The notes beneath the pieces were generated by a model. The model was not told where the DNA came from, did no database searches, and saw nothing but the letters and a program-made list of their open reading frames with translations. A program made the position numbers and the translations under genes. Positions 1 to 8,440 of a stretch of 64,000 bases of DNA are shown here, piece after piece (position 1 is the stretch's first letter; each line of letters starts with the position of its first letter). Location of the stretch: NCBI RefSeq assembly GCF_030406325.1, contig NZ_JAUEQY010000006.1:310001-374000 (forward strand). Direction: 5' to 3'. This DNA is from Actinomadura sp. DC4. Its GTDB lineage: Bacteria; Actinomycetota; Actinomycetes; Streptosporangiales; Streptosporangiaceae.

Positions 1-87
1 CGCCGCCAGCCCCGCCGCGACGGCGCCGGCGAGCCCGACCGCCGCGGTGATCCGTACGGACCGTCTTCTGGTTGCTCGCATGTCCAT
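1..87 (-). CDS. N-terminus of a secreted protein (partial)
   Basis: Only the first 29 codons lie in the window; the gene runs off the left edge. The ATG at 87 is preceded by GGAGGG about seven bases upstream. A second ATG two codons later is possible. The peptide starts with an Arg-rich n-region (RATRRRSVR) followed by an uninterrupted Ala/Gly/Val/Leu hydrophobic core, which is the layout of a Sec signal peptide. No mature sequence is visible, so the function cannot be named. Confidence 0.6.
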   Translation of the reverse strand, partial: MDMRATRRRSVRITAAVGLAGAVAAGLAA

Positions 88-730
88 GCCGCGCCCTCCG
101 CTTGTGTCTTCTGTGCGCTGATGACGACTTTCCGGCACTGGGCGGCGACCGTCAGTGGGGCTGCGGCGCGCTCATCGGTGTACCTGTCACCACCCCGGAG
201 GTGTCCGCTCCTGGGCCCCGCTCCCGACTCGGACCGCCGTTCCGCGCGACGGACGGCGACGTCGGCGCCCGTCAATCCGCGTTGGGAGCCCCCGGCACGG
301 GACGCGGAGGCATCGGCCCCGGCGATCAGCTCCACGATGCCGGAGAGTCACCCGTACGCCGCGCGAGCGCGGCTGCGGTTCGGATCAAGGAGTCACTCGG
401 GCCCCTTGGCGCCACCTCCCACCGAGGTCGGCCCGATGCCCGTGCGGAACAGTCCGTTTGCGCCCGTACCGTAAGGCTTCTCCCGCGCTCTTCGCCGGTC
501 ACCTGCTGAGCGCCGTTGCTGACGGTCACCTCTGTGACCTGACCTCTGCCCCATGGCCGTCGTTGGTCGGTCGTCCCGTGTCGGCGGCGTCCTCGTGCCG
601 CTGTGCTCTCGGGCGTAGCGGCGCGGATGCACTCGCCCTCCCTACGTCTCCGACCCTCCACCGACAGCGGTTATCCACAGATCGCGTTCCATCTGTCGCT
701 CCGGGTAATCGCCGATTACCGTCGTGCGAC
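88..730. other. Intergenic region, divergent promoters
   Basis: A 640-base gap between the leftward secreted-protein gene and comEA. The frame upstream of comEA is open back to about 155, but its translation is Arg/Pro/Ser-rich and not protein-like, so I treat it as non-coding. It holds one TTATCCACA word (671-679) and a palindrome at 704-720. No RNA gene is recognised. Confidence 0.5.
704..720. promoter_or_regulatory. Perfect palindrome before comEA
   Basis: GGTAATC-GCC-GATTACC is a perfect 7-bp inverted repeat with a 3-bp spacer. It ends 10 bases before the comEA ATG and so covers the place where a ribosome site would be expected. It could be an operator or a translation-blocking hairpin. 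The regulator is unknown. Confidence 0.45.
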
Positions 731-1495
731 ATGAAGCGCCCCGTGTCCGCCTCCGCCTTCGATCGGCTGCGTGAGGCCTTCCGCCCGCCCCAGTCCTTCG
801 GCGCCGTGCCGTCACCGCCGGAAGACGAGCTTGGCCGGGCGGGCCCCGAGGAGGCGTGGCTCGACGGCGGCCGACGCTTACGCATCGATCCGGGCTTTCC
901 AGGCGTACGCGTCCTGGCCCTGGCCGGACTGCTGGCGGCCCTCCTGGCCGGCGCTTATTTCTGGTGGTCGCGCCCGCAGCCCCAGCCCGCACCGCAGCCG
1001 GTCCTCCGCCCGGCCGCCCAACCGGCCGCGGTCGCGTCGGCCGCCCCGAGCTCGTCGCCGACCGCCGCCGTGGTGGTCGACGTGGCCGGAAAGGTCCGCC
1101 GCCCCGGTGTGGTGAGCCTGCCCTCGGGCGCGCGGGTCATCGACGCGATCAAGGAGGCGGGCGGCGTCCGCCCGGGCGCGAAGACCGGCACCCTCAACCT
1201 GGCCCGCCGAGTGGTGGACGGCGAACAGATCCTGGTCGGCGTCAACGCCACCCCGGCCCCGGCAGTCCCGCCAACGGCGCCGGCAGGCTCCCCGGCCCCC
1301 GGCGCCCCGCTGGACCTCAACGCCGCGACCGTCCCCCAACTCGACCAGTTACCAGGCGTAGGCCCGGTCTTGGCCCAACGCATCGTCGACTACCGAGCCC
1401 AACACGGCAACTTCCACACGACGGACGAACTCCGCCAGGTGTCCGGCATCGGCGACGCAAAGTTCGCCGACCTGAAAGACCTGGTCCGAGTATGA
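731..1495 (+). CDS. comEA: ComEA-family helix-hairpin-helix DNA-binding protein
   Basis: A membrane-anchored DNA receptor of the natural-transformation type, 254 aa from the ATG at 731. Order: a cytoplasmic N-terminus of about 55 residues, one membrane helix at about 60-79, a Pro/Ala-rich spacer at 80-112, an SLBB domain at about 113-170 (VVVDVAGKV... GARVIDAIKEAGG), a second Pro-rich linker, and a double helix-hairpin-helix at 193-254 beginning LDLNAATVPQLDQLPGVG. This is the normal Gram-positive ComEA layout. comEC follows 166 bases downstream. The start was chosen because upstream translation is low-complexity Arg/Pro sequence. Competence itself is rarely shown in actinomycetes, so the physiological role is inferred. 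Confidence 0.88.
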   Translation: MKRPVSASAFDRLREAFRPPQSFGAVPSPPEDELGRAGPEEAWLDGGRRLRIDPGFPGVRVLALAGLLAALLAGAYFWWSRPQPQPAPQPVLRPAAQPAAVASAAPSSSPTAAVVVDVAGKVRRPGVVSLPSGARVIDAIKEAGGVRPGAKTGTLNLARRVVDGEQILVGVNATPAPAVPPTAPAGSPAPGAPLDLNAATVPQLDQLPGVGPVLAQRIVDYRAQHGNFHTTDELRQVSGIGDAKFADLKDLVRV

Positions 1496-1661
1496 CCACG
1501 AACCCGGCTCCGGCGACCCCGACAGCGCCACGCAGGGCCCCGACGCATACCCCCTTCGAAACCACTGACGTCCGTGCACCTGACCACTCAGGGCGGCGGC
1601 CGTCCCGTCGCCGAGAGCCGCAACCGCCCGGCCCTGTCACCCCCGACGCGCGGAGACCGCG

Positions 1662-4328
1662 GTGAAACGCGCTCGCGACCCGAGGCTCGCGATACCTGCG
1701 GACTTACGACTCGTCGTCCCGGCAACAGCCGCCTGGCTGACGGCCCTGATCCTGCTCGGCACAGCCCCCACCATCGCGTACACGACGGTCGCCATATCCC
1801 TGATCGCAACAGCCGCCCTCTTGATCCAGCCGATCGCACGCACGTTGCCCCGGACCCGCCCAGCCCCATCACCGACGTCGACCGGGACCGGCTCCTCCTG
1901 GCCTCCGCCCCGGCCCGGCCACGGCCTGGCGCGCCGGCCCCCCGGCGGCGCCGACTCGCCCCACCCGGCCCCACAGATCGAAACCGAACGCCTACCCGGC
2001 CCCGAAGCCGATACAGATCCACCGATTCACCCACCACCGGAACCGGACGAATCCAACGGAGGCCCACCGCAGAGAATCCTCACCCGAGGTGGCGCACCGA
2101 CATCACGGCGACAGGGACCCGAGTCCCGACCACCGGCTCCACAACGAGAGCTCACCCGCGGGCGCTCCCCCGGCGAGACGCCCGATCCGCGGAAGGCCGG
2201 CGGCACCCGCTTCGGCGTGGTGGCCACGCTCATCTGCGTCGCCGCCTCCGCGCTGGGCGTCGCGCTGCGCCTGACCGCCGTCGGATCCGGACCGGTACAC
2301 GCGCTCGCCGTGCGGGACAGCACCCTGAGCCTGGAAGCGGTCGTGACCGCCGACCCGAAGGCGATCGTACGGACCGGCGCGATCCACCACCGTGAAACCG
2401 TCCTCGTCCCCGTACGAGCCGAAGAGGTCGATCACCAGCGAGTACGAGTCCCCGTTCTCGTCCTCGCCGACGCCCCGGCCTGGAAACGCGTACTCCCCAG
2501 CCAGCGGATCCGCTTCACCGCCCACCTCACCACCCCACGACGCGGCGAACTGCTGGCGGCGGTCGCCCTGGTACGCGGGCCACCGAGCCTTCTCGGCACA
2601 CCGTCGGCCATCCAGCGAGCGGCGGAGACGATCCGGCTGCGGCTGCGGACGGCGGCGAGTGGCCTGCCGAACGACCAGCGCGAGGTACTGCCCGGACTCG
2701 TGGACGGAGACGCCTCCCTCCTCGAACCCGACCTCGCCGACGCCTTCGAAAGGGCCGGCCTCACCCACCTCATGGCCGTGAGCGGCGAGAACCTCTCACT
2801 GATCCTCGGCGCCGTACTCGGCCTTGGCAGGATCACCGGCCTCGGCCGCAGGGCGGGCCCGCTGCTCGCCGGCGCGGCGATCATCGGCTTCGTCATCGTG
2901 GCACGGCCGTCGCCGAGCGTCCTGCGCGCGGCCGTCATGGGGAGCATCGCCCTCATCGCGCTCGTCAGCGGACGCGAGCGGCAGGGCGTCCCGGCGCTGT
3001 GCGCCGCCGTCCTCATCCTGGTTCTCGTCGACCCGGAACTGGCCCGGTCGTACGGCTTCGCGCTGTCGGCCCTGGCCACCGCGGGGATCCTGGTCCTGGC
3101 TCCGCCCTGGCGCGACCGGCTGAGCCGGCGCATGCCAAGGGGCTTGGCCGAACCCCTCGCGGTGTCCGCCGCCGCGCACGCCGCCTGCGCTCCGGTACTC
3201 GCGATGCTGGGCGCCGGCGTCAGCCTCATCGCCATCCCCGCCAACCTCCTGGCGGCACCGGCGGTCGGCCCCGCGACACTGCTGGGCGTGTTCGCGGCCA
3301 TGGTCGCGCCGTTCGCCCTGCCCATGGCAGGGGTGATCGTCATCCCGGCCGGGTTCGCGGTCGGCTGGATCACAGGCGTCGCGCGCCTCGGTGCCGGGAC
3401 GCCGTACGCCGCGATCGGGTGGCCCACCGGCCTGGTCGGCGTCGCCCTGCTGCTCGCGGCCGTCGCCGTCGCGCTGATGGCACTCCGCCGGCCGTTACCC
3501 CGCAGGATCGCCGCCGCCGCACTCGCGGGTGTCGTGGCGATCACGATCGGCGTACGGCTGCTCGCGCCGGGCTGGCCACCGCGCGGCTGGCTGTTCGTGA
3601 CCTGCGATGTCGGCCAGGGCGACGGCTTGGCACTGTTCGCGGGAAAGGGGCAGGCCGTCGTGGTCGACACGGGACCCGACCCGCGCCCGATGGACCGCTG
3701 CTTGCACGATCTTGGAGTCCGTACGGTCCCGCTGCTCGTCCTCACCCACCCGCACGCCGACCACATCGACGGCATACCGGGCGTCCTACGCGGCCGCGCG
3801 GTCGGCACGGTCGTCATCAGCCCCGACAGCGACGGAGAGGAACACCGATTACTCCCCGGCCGCACCACACGTACGGCGGCCGTCGGCGACGTGTGGACCG
3901 TCGGCCCCATGACGTTGACCGTCCTCGGCCCCCTGACCACCACCCACGTGACGGAAGGAGACAGCGGCACGACCGTCAACAACACCAGCATCGTGATGCT
4001 CGCCCACTGGCCGGGCCTGGGCGTCCTCCTGTGCGGCGACGTCGAGATCGAGGCACAGCGAGAACTCCTGGCGGCGGGCGTGCCCAGGGCGGAAATCCTG
4101 AAGATTCCCCACCACGGCTCCGCCCACCAGGACCCGGCCTTCCTCGCCGCCGTACACGCCCGGATCGCCATCGCGTCCGTCGGCGCCGGCAACGACTACG
4201 GCCACCCGGCGCCGTCCACCATGTCCGAACTCACCGCTCTCGGCGAACACGTCTACCGCACCGACCGCGACGGCGACGTGGCCGTCATCCGCAAGAGAAC
4301 AGGCCCAGCCGTCGTAACCCGAAAGTGA
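1662..4328 (+). CDS. comEC: ComEC/Rec2-family DNA-uptake channel protein
   Basis: 888 aa, GTG start with GGAG seven bases upstream. The family forms the inner-membrane DNA channel, with a C-terminal metallo-beta-lactamase-like domain. Visible here: two N-terminal hydrophobic segments (about 20-60), an unusual Pro/Arg/Thr-rich stretch (about 62-180), a DUF4131-type region, the multi-helix Competence domain (about 340-620, with HLMAVSGENL), and the MBL domain whose metal motif THPHADHID lies at about 695-703. IPHHGSAHQD near 815 fits the later metal-ligand region. It pairs with comEA. The holA gene that often follows comEC in actinobacteria is not here. The Pro-rich insert is atypical and may be a disordered cytoplasmic loop. 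Confidence 0.88.
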   Translation: MKRARDPRLAIPADLRLVVPATAAWLTALILLGTAPTIAYTTVAISLIATAALLIQPIARTLPRTRPAPSPTSTGTGSSWPPPRPGHGLARRPPGGADSPHPAPQIETERLPGPEADTDPPIHPPPEPDESNGGPPQRILTRGGAPTSRRQGPESRPPAPQRELTRGRSPGETPDPRKAGGTRFGVVATLICVAASALGVALRLTAVGSGPVHALAVRDSTLSLEAVVTADPKAIVRTGAIHHRETVLVPVRAEEVDHQRVRVPVLVLADAPAWKRVLPSQRIRFTAHLTTPRRGELLAAVALVRGPPSLLGTPSAIQRAAETIRLRLRTAASGLPNDQREVLPGLVDGDASLLEPDLADAFERAGLTHLMAVSGENLSLILGAVLGLGRITGLGRRAGPLLAGAAIIGFVIVARPSPSVLRAAVMGSIALIALVSGRERQGVPALCAAVLILVLVDPELARSYGFALSALATAGILVLAPPWRDRLSRRMPRGLAEPLAVSAAAHAACAPVLAMLGAGVSLIAIPANLLAAPAVGPATLLGVFAAMVAPFALPMAGVIVIPAGFAVGWITGVARLGAGTPYAAIGWPTGLVGVALLLAAVAVALMALRRPLPRRIAAAALAGVVAITIGVRLLAPGWPPRGWLFVTCDVGQGDGLALFAGKGQAVVVDTGPDPRPMDRCLHDLGVRTVPLLVLTHPHADHIDGIPGVLRGRAVGTVVISPDSDGEEHRLLPGRTTRTAAVGDVWTVGPMTLTVLGPLTTTHVTEGDSGTTVNNTSIVMLAHWPGLGVLLCGDVEIEAQRELLAAGVPRAEILKIPHHGSAHQDPAFLAAVHARIAIASVGAGNDYGHPAPSTMSELTALGEHVYRTDRDGDVAVIRKRTGPAVVTRK

Positions 4329-4380
4329 GACCCACCCTGGCAACGAGAACAACACCACCGCGGAACGACCACCGCCAGGT

Positions 4381-4529
4381 GGCCATCGCATGAGGCCATC
4401 ACGAGGCGGACCCTATGGTGCGGGCCGACCCCTGCGAGGTCGTTCGGCGCGCCGGCACAGGGTGGCCACCGTGTAGGCCGCCATCGCACGAGGTGGCGAG
4501 GGCGGACCTTTACGGTGCGGAGTCGGCCA
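4381..4529. repeat. Degenerate ~50-bp direct repeat
   Basis: Two diverged copies lie about 97 bases apart. The first is GGCCATCGCATGAGG ... GGCGGACCCTATGGTGCGG ... GGCCGACC (4381-4431); the second is GCCATCGCACGAGG ... GGCGGACCTTTACGGTGCGG ... GTCGGCC (about 4478-4529). They fill the gap between comEC and the convergent methyltransferase. No coding sense is apparent, and it may be the remnant of a duplicated gene end. Confidence 0.45.
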
Positions 4530-4575
4530 CTGTGCGGGATGCCCGACGCGAGGGCTGCGATCGTCGCGAGCGGCG

Positions 4576-4608
4576 CGCTTCGGTCGGGGAGGCCCCTCCC
4601 CCGAAGCG
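4576..4608 (-). terminator. Hairpin downstream of trmH-like gene
   Basis: CGCTTCGG at 4576-4583 pairs perfectly with CCGAAGCG at 4601-4608. The inner part GGGGAGG/CCCCTCCC continues the pairing. It lies 22 bases beyond the stop of the leftward methyltransferase gene, so it is probably its terminator. There is no clear T-run, as is common in GC-rich actinomycetes. Confidence 0.6.
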
Positions 4609-4630
4609 TGACCGGCGGCTCTCCCGGTCT

Positions 4631-5146
4631 TCATGCCATCCCGGCCAGTTTGTACAGGACGAGTGATCCCGCCACGGCGACGTTCAGGCTCACCCCGGTG
4701 CCGATCATCGGGATCTCGACGACCTCGTGCAGCAGGTCGAGCGCCTCGGGCGGGATGCCGTACTGCTCGTGGCCGAGGACCGCGACCGTACGGCGGCGGG
4801 CGAGCGACAGGTCGGCGAGGCGTACGGCGTCCTCGGCGAGTTCGACGCCGAGGACGTGCGTGTGCTCCTGGCCGGCCAGCCAGCGCAGCGGATCGTTGAC
4901 CCAGTGGACGCACGACCGGCTCCGCAGCGTGTTGCCGCGGGCGAGGGCCTCGGGCACCCACGAGTGACGGGGCACCGCGAGGCACGCGCCGACGGCGTCG
5001 CACGTACGCAGGAGGGTGCCGAGGTTGGCTCCGTGCAGTGGCCACAGCGGAGCGACGATCAGGTGGTCCCAGCAGCGGTGGGATCGCGGACGGCGGACCC
5101 GGCGCAGGTCACGGCGGGAGCTCGCCCGGATCGACCGGGCGCTCAC
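4631..5146 (-). CDS. TrmH/SpoU-family tRNA/rRNA 2'-O-methyltransferase
   Basis: 171 aa, GTG start. SPOUT-class SAM-dependent RNA methyltransferase. The N-terminal half has HGANLGTLLRTCDAVG, corresponding to the N-I-G-x-x-R-T region of SpoU proteins. The C-terminal part has VAVLGHEQYGIPPEALDL and then VEIPMIGTGVSLNVAVAGSLVLYKL, the typical trefoil-knot signature with the conserved SLNVAVA. The length matches compact TrmL-like members without an added N-terminal RNA-binding domain. Target RNA cannot be told from sequence. It converges on comEC and stands alone. Confidence 0.85.
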   Translation of the reverse strand: MSARSIRASSRRDLRRVRRPRSHRCWDHLIVAPLWPLHGANLGTLLRTCDAVGACLAVPRHSWVPEALARGNTLRSRSCVHWVNDPLRWLAGQEHTHVLGVELAEDAVRLADLSLARRRTVAVLGHEQYGIPPEALDLLHEVVEIPMIGTGVSLNVAVAGSLVLYKLAGMA

Positions 5147-5269
5147 GGCAGCCGGGCTCGTACGCCCTTCGTCGTGTGGATCATCGGCAGGGCGCCCTTC
5201 AGCGGCGGACGCGGGCCATCGACGCGCCCGGCGGCCTTACCCGGGCGAATACCCCGGGACTATACCTTC

Positions 5270-5970
5270 ATGAGGGAACGAACGGTCATCGTGATCAGCG
5301 GCGTCCAGGCGGCCGGGAAGTCCACCGTCGCGCAGTTTCTGGCCGGAACGGTCTGCCCGGTCGGTCCACGTCGGGGGTGACCTGTTCCGGCGCATGATCG
5401 TGAGCGGCCGCGCCGGCATGACGCCCGAGCCCTCCAGGAGGCCGTGCGCCACCGGCTGACAGCGGCCACCTGCGACGCGTACTACGAGGGCGGTTCAGGC
5501 CGGGCGGTTTCAGGCCGTCGCCCAAGACGTCGTCCTCGGCGAACACCTCGCGCGTGCACGAGCCGCCGGCGAACAGCACGTGGCACTCGACCAGGTTCAG
5601 CGAGCACCTCACGCGTGCGCGAGCCGCCCGCCGTCCAGGGCGCACACGCCACCGAACCAGAAACCGTCCGCCCGCACGCAAGCCGATCGCCGCGAGGAAC
5701 CGCTGCACGGCGGCGCCGACCGAGATGACCACGGCGATCGGCAGCCGTCCGCTGCTCGCCGTCGTCCTCTCACCCTCCCCCGATTCCATCGCACGTGAGG
5801 AGGGCCGGGGGAAGGCGGCGTACGGCCGGTTCACGATCGGCCTGCTGGACGGCGTGCTGCGCCGCGAGACCACGCGGCTCGGCCTCTGGCTCGACACATC
5901 GGCGCAGGCCCCCGCCGAGACGGCCGAGGAGATCCTCACGCGTGCCTGGACGAAGGGCGCAACCCCCTGA
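5270..5970 (+). pseudogene. Frameshifted P-loop kinase/phosphotransferase-like gene
   Basis: Starts MRERTVIVISGVQAAGKSTV, whose Walker A is GVQAAGKST, as in AAA/chloramphenicol-phosphotransferase-like small kinases. The reading frame is broken several times. VHVGGDLFRRMIVSGRAGMTP is in a second frame (about 5362-5425), RHRLTAATCDAYYEGG in another (about 5447-5494), and the C-terminal part SRPLLAVVL ... AYGRFTIGLLDGVLRRETTRLGLWLDTS is open again to the stop at 5970. The middle carries a near-duplicate: 5539-5567 and 5600-5628 match at 26 of 29 positions. The intact protein would be about 190-200 aa. Decay, rather than a single sequencing error, is likely. Confidence 0.75.
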
Positions 5971-6044
5971 GCGCGGCGGTGGTGCGGTGGCGCGATCTCC
6001 GGGATGATCTCCCTCGGCACACGATCGACGGCTGAGGTAACACG

Positions 6045-6527
6045 ATGGAAGAGTGGGGCGACTTCGCCGTCATCACCGGCGGCGCCGCCGCGGCACTGCT
6101 CGGCCTGCTGTTCGTCGCCATCTCGATCAAGGTCGACGTCATCGGGCGCTCCATCACGCTGCGCGCCCGTGCGACCCAGACCATGGTCCTCTTCCTCATG
6201 GCGTTCCTGGCCGCCGCCGTTCTCGGCATACCCGCGCAGCCGCTGTGGGTCTTCGGCCTGCTGATGACGGTCCTGGGCCTCCTGGCGGCATTCGTCCTGG
6301 TGGCCATGGAGCGCAAGGCGGAACGCGCGAACGACGGCAGGTCGCTGGGCACGATCCTGTCCGCGGTCACGCCCAGCGCGTTGACCTGCTTTCTCGTGCT
6401 CGCCACCGGTGTGTCCGCGTTGGCCGGATGGAGAGGCGGCATCTACTTCCTCGCGGCCGCGATCATCCTTGCCGTCACCGGTGGCGTCATCAACGCCTGG
6501 CTGTTCCTGGTGAGACTCGACACCTGA
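6045..6527 (+). CDS. Small integral membrane protein
   Basis: 160 aa with GAGGTAAC upstream of the ATG. Four hydrophobic segments are visible: about 10-32, 42-65 (TMVLFLMAFLAAAVLG), 68-87, and a C-terminal pair at about 105-125 and 131-155. The loop after the third segment is charged (MERKAERANDGR). I do not recognise the family beyond conserved actinobacterial four-helix membrane proteins. It ends tail to tail with the hydrolase gene, four bases apart; both stops sit in the palindrome CTGACGCGTCAG (6525-6536). Confidence 0.75.
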   Translation: MEEWGDFAVITGGAAAALLGLLFVAISIKVDVIGRSITLRARATQTMVLFLMAFLAAAVLGIPAQPLWVFGLLMTVLGLLAAFVLVAMERKAERANDGRSLGTILSAVTPSALTCFLVLATGVSALAGWRGGIYFLAAAIILAVTGGVINAWLFLVRLDT

Positions 6528-6531
6528 CGCG

Positions 6532-7209
6532 TCAGAGCTCGGCGCGGTAGGACTCCAGGCGGCCGGCGAGTTCCTTCGGGCGGCTCAGGGCGGGCAGGTG
6601 ACCGCTGTCGAACTCATCGGGTGTGATGCCGAGCCGTTCCCGTACGACTCTGCGCATGAACGACGCCGGGAAGAACCGGTCGTTGCGGCACAGCAGGAAC
6701 CGAGTCGGCACGTCCGGCCACTCCTTCAGCGGCCACGGATCGGTCCACATCGCCTCTGACTCGCGGCGCTGCTCGCTCGTCGCCGCCTCGGCCACCACGT
6801 CCTCCGGAACGTCGTGGAAGAAGGCCGTCATCAGGTCGAACTCGGGCGGCCTTCCCTCGCGGATCTCGTTCTCCCGCCGCGCCGGCTCCGAACCGGTGTT
6901 CTCCCACCACTCGCCGGCGCTCTCGCCCGGGGACGGGACCATCGCCGCGACCAGCACCAGCAGCCGCACCGGCAGCCGGTCGCACACCAGCGGCCCGGTG
7001 AAACCGCCCAGCGACTGCGCCACCACGGTGACGTCGTCGCGGTCGCCGATGGCCGACACGACGGTGTCGGTGTACCCGGCGAGCCCGGCCTCGTCGTCGC
7101 TCGGCAGCTGAGGCGCGACGACCTCGTGCCCGCGGGCCCGCAACTCGGGGACGAGCAGGTCCCAGTACGAGGCGTCGCCGGCACCGTGGATCAGGGCGTA
7201 TGTAGCCAT
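6532..7209 (-). CDS. Alpha/beta-fold hydrolase
   Basis: 225 aa. Begins MATYALIHGAGDASYWDLLV, with the oxyanion HGAG motif. The nucleophile elbow reads VVAQSLGGF rather than the common GxSxG, with Ser preceded by Gln. A late Asp (RNDRFFP) and His (SGHLPALSRP) complete the triad. This matches small AB-hydrolase_6 proteins related to salicylate-esterase-like enzymes. The start overlaps the stop of the upstream PPOX-like gene (TGATG), so the two are co-translated. Substrate unknown. The divergent HxlR gene is the likely regulator. Confidence 0.82.
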   Translation of the reverse strand: MATYALIHGAGDASYWDLLVPELRARGHEVVAPQLPSDDEAGLAGYTDTVVSAIGDRDDVTVVAQSLGGFTGPLVCDRLPVRLLVLVAAMVPSPGESAGEWWENTGSEPARRENEIREGRPPEFDLMTAFFHDVPEDVVAEAATSEQRRESEAMWTDPWPLKEWPDVPTRFLLCRNDRFFPASFMRRVVRERLGITPDEFDSGHLPALSRPKELAGRLESYRAEL

Positions 7210-7715
7210 CAGCGACCCCTCCGCTCGAAGTCCTCGGCTCCGCCGCCGCCGGGGAACCGCGCCTGGAAGTCGAGGACGCCCACCCACGACGGGCGAACCG
7301 CGAGACGCGCCATCCGCAGACCGGGCTGGTCGACCTGGGCGAGGCCCGCCGCCGCGGCCTCGTCGCCGTAGTAGCGGCGCTGGGCCGATGCGTACTCCGG
7401 CACGACGCCCTCGACGTCGGTGACCGTCATCCGGCCGCGGATGAGCAGCACCTCGGGCGGCGCGCCCGCGGTGTCGATGGTGATGGCCACGTCGGGCCGG
7501 GCCCGCAGCGTGGCGATCTTGCGTGCGCCCGCGAACGTCGACATGACCAGCTCCTCCCCCGTCCAGTGGAACAGCATCGGCATCACACGCGGCGTGCCGT
7601 CCCCTGCCACGTACGCGAGCCGGGCCAGCTCGGTGGAGGCCAGCAGATGCTCGGCCACGGGGTGCTCCAGCAGCCGTACGTCGCCCTGGGGCAGCGCTTT
7701 CATCGTCTCGGTCAC
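7209..7715 (-). CDS. Pyridoxamine 5'-phosphate oxidase-like FMN/F420 protein
   Basis: 168 aa split-barrel protein. RLAYVAGDGTPRVMPMLFHW, then TGEELVMSTFAGARKIATLRARPDVAITI and the LLIRGRMTV strand, match the Pfam Putative_PNPOx group found in actinobacterial flavin- or F420-dependent enzymes and binders. No specific substrate is indicated. First gene of a two-gene unit with the hydrolase, transcribed away from the HxlR regulator across a 71-base gap carrying an inverted-repeat operator. Confidence 0.82.
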   Translation of the reverse strand: MTETMKALPQGDVRLLEHPVAEHLLASTELARLAYVAGDGTPRVMPMLFHWTGEELVMSTFAGARKIATLRARPDVAITIDTAGAPPEVLLIRGRMTVTDVEGVVPEYASAQRRYYGDEAAAAGLAQVDQPGLRMARLAVRPSWVGVLDFQARFPGGGGAEDFERRGR

Positions 7716-7731
7716 AACGTCCTCCCCGGTA

Positions 7732-7763
7732 AGTTGCTCCTACTTTAGGAGTAACTACTCCTG
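7732..7763. promoter_or_regulatory. Probable HxlR operator (overlapping inverted repeats)
   Basis: AGTTGCTCCTA-CTT-TAGGAGTAACT (7732-7756) is an inverted repeat with one mismatch in 11. The second arm is reused in AGGAGT-AACT-ACTCCT, giving three alternating half-sites in 32 bp. The site lies between the divergent PPOX-like and HxlR genes, so binding could control both promoters. HxlR proteins bind paired palindromic sites as dimers. Confidence 0.65.
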
Positions 7764-7786
7764 AGATGCAAGGTATGCTGGGCGGC

Positions 7787-8440
7787 ATGCGCAGTTACGA
7801 CGACCCCTGCGGCATCGCGCGGGGTCTCGACGTGGTCGGCGAACGCTGGGCCCTGCTCGTGGTCCGCGAGCTGCTGTTCGGCCCGAAACGCTTCACCGAC
7901 CTGCACCACGGCCTCCCCGCGGCCAGCCAGAACGTCCTGTCCCAGCGCCTGCGCGAGCTGGAGGAGTCCGGCGTCGTACGGCGCCGCAGGCTCGGCCCGC
8001 CGGCGGGCGCCTCGGTGTACGAGCTGACCGAGCGGGGCCGGGACCTCGAACCCATGCTGTTCCATCTCGCGCGGTGGGGCAGCCGGGGCCCGATCGCCTC
8101 GCAGAACGAGCTCAGCGCCGACGCGCTGATGTTCGCGTTGAAGACGAGCTTCGCCCCGGAGGCGGCGGCCGGGCTGGCGGCGCGCTATGAGATCCGGCTC
8201 GGCGACGACCGGTTCCGCGCCACGGTCGCGGACGGCCGGCTGGAGCTGGCACGCGGCGAGGCAGCCGGTCCCGACGCCGTGTTCCACACCGACGCCTCCA
8301 CCTTGCGCGCCCTGGTCTTCACCGGGAAGGGCCTGACCGAGGCCGTACGGGACGGTACGGCGACGATCGAGGGCGATGAGAAGGCCGCCGCCCGGTTCGT
8401 CGGGCTCTTTCCCCGTCCGACCCCCGTCAGGGCGATCTGA
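7787..8440 (+). CDS. HxlR-family transcriptional regulator with SCP2-like tail
   Basis: 217 aa from the ATG at 7787; the ATGs at 7766 and 7775 would start inside the operator region. The N-terminal winged helix (residues about 1-95) carries the HxlR pattern: DPCGIARGLDVVGERWALLVVRELL, FTDLHHGLP and LSQRLRELEESGVVRRR. The C-terminal part (about 110-215) resembles an SCP2/sterol-carrier-like ligand fold (FRATVADGRLELARG ... TLRALVFTGKGL), a known arrangement in actinobacterial HxlR proteins. It lacks the single conserved redox Cys setup and probably senses a small hydrophobic ligand. It is divergent from, and likely controls, the PPOX/hydrolase pair. Confidence 0.85.
   Translation: MRSYDDPCGIARGLDVVGERWALLVVRELLFGPKRFTDLHHGLPAASQNVLSQRLRELEESGVVRRRRLGPPAGASVYELTERGRDLEPMLFHLARWGSRGPIASQNELSADALMFALKTSFAPEAAAGLAARYEIRLGDDRFRATVADGRLELARGEAAGPDAVFHTDASTLRALVFTGKGLTEAVRDGTATIEGDEKAAARFVGLFPRPTPVRAI

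Noticed and set aside
671-679. TTATCCACA, a match to the DnaA box
   Set aside because: A single box with no cluster, no AT-rich unwinding region and no dnaA/dnaN nearby; not an origin.
155-730. 5' extension of the comEA reading frame
   Set aside because: Translation is Arg/Pro/Ser low-complexity and lacks any domain; the ATG at 731 gives a normal ComEA.
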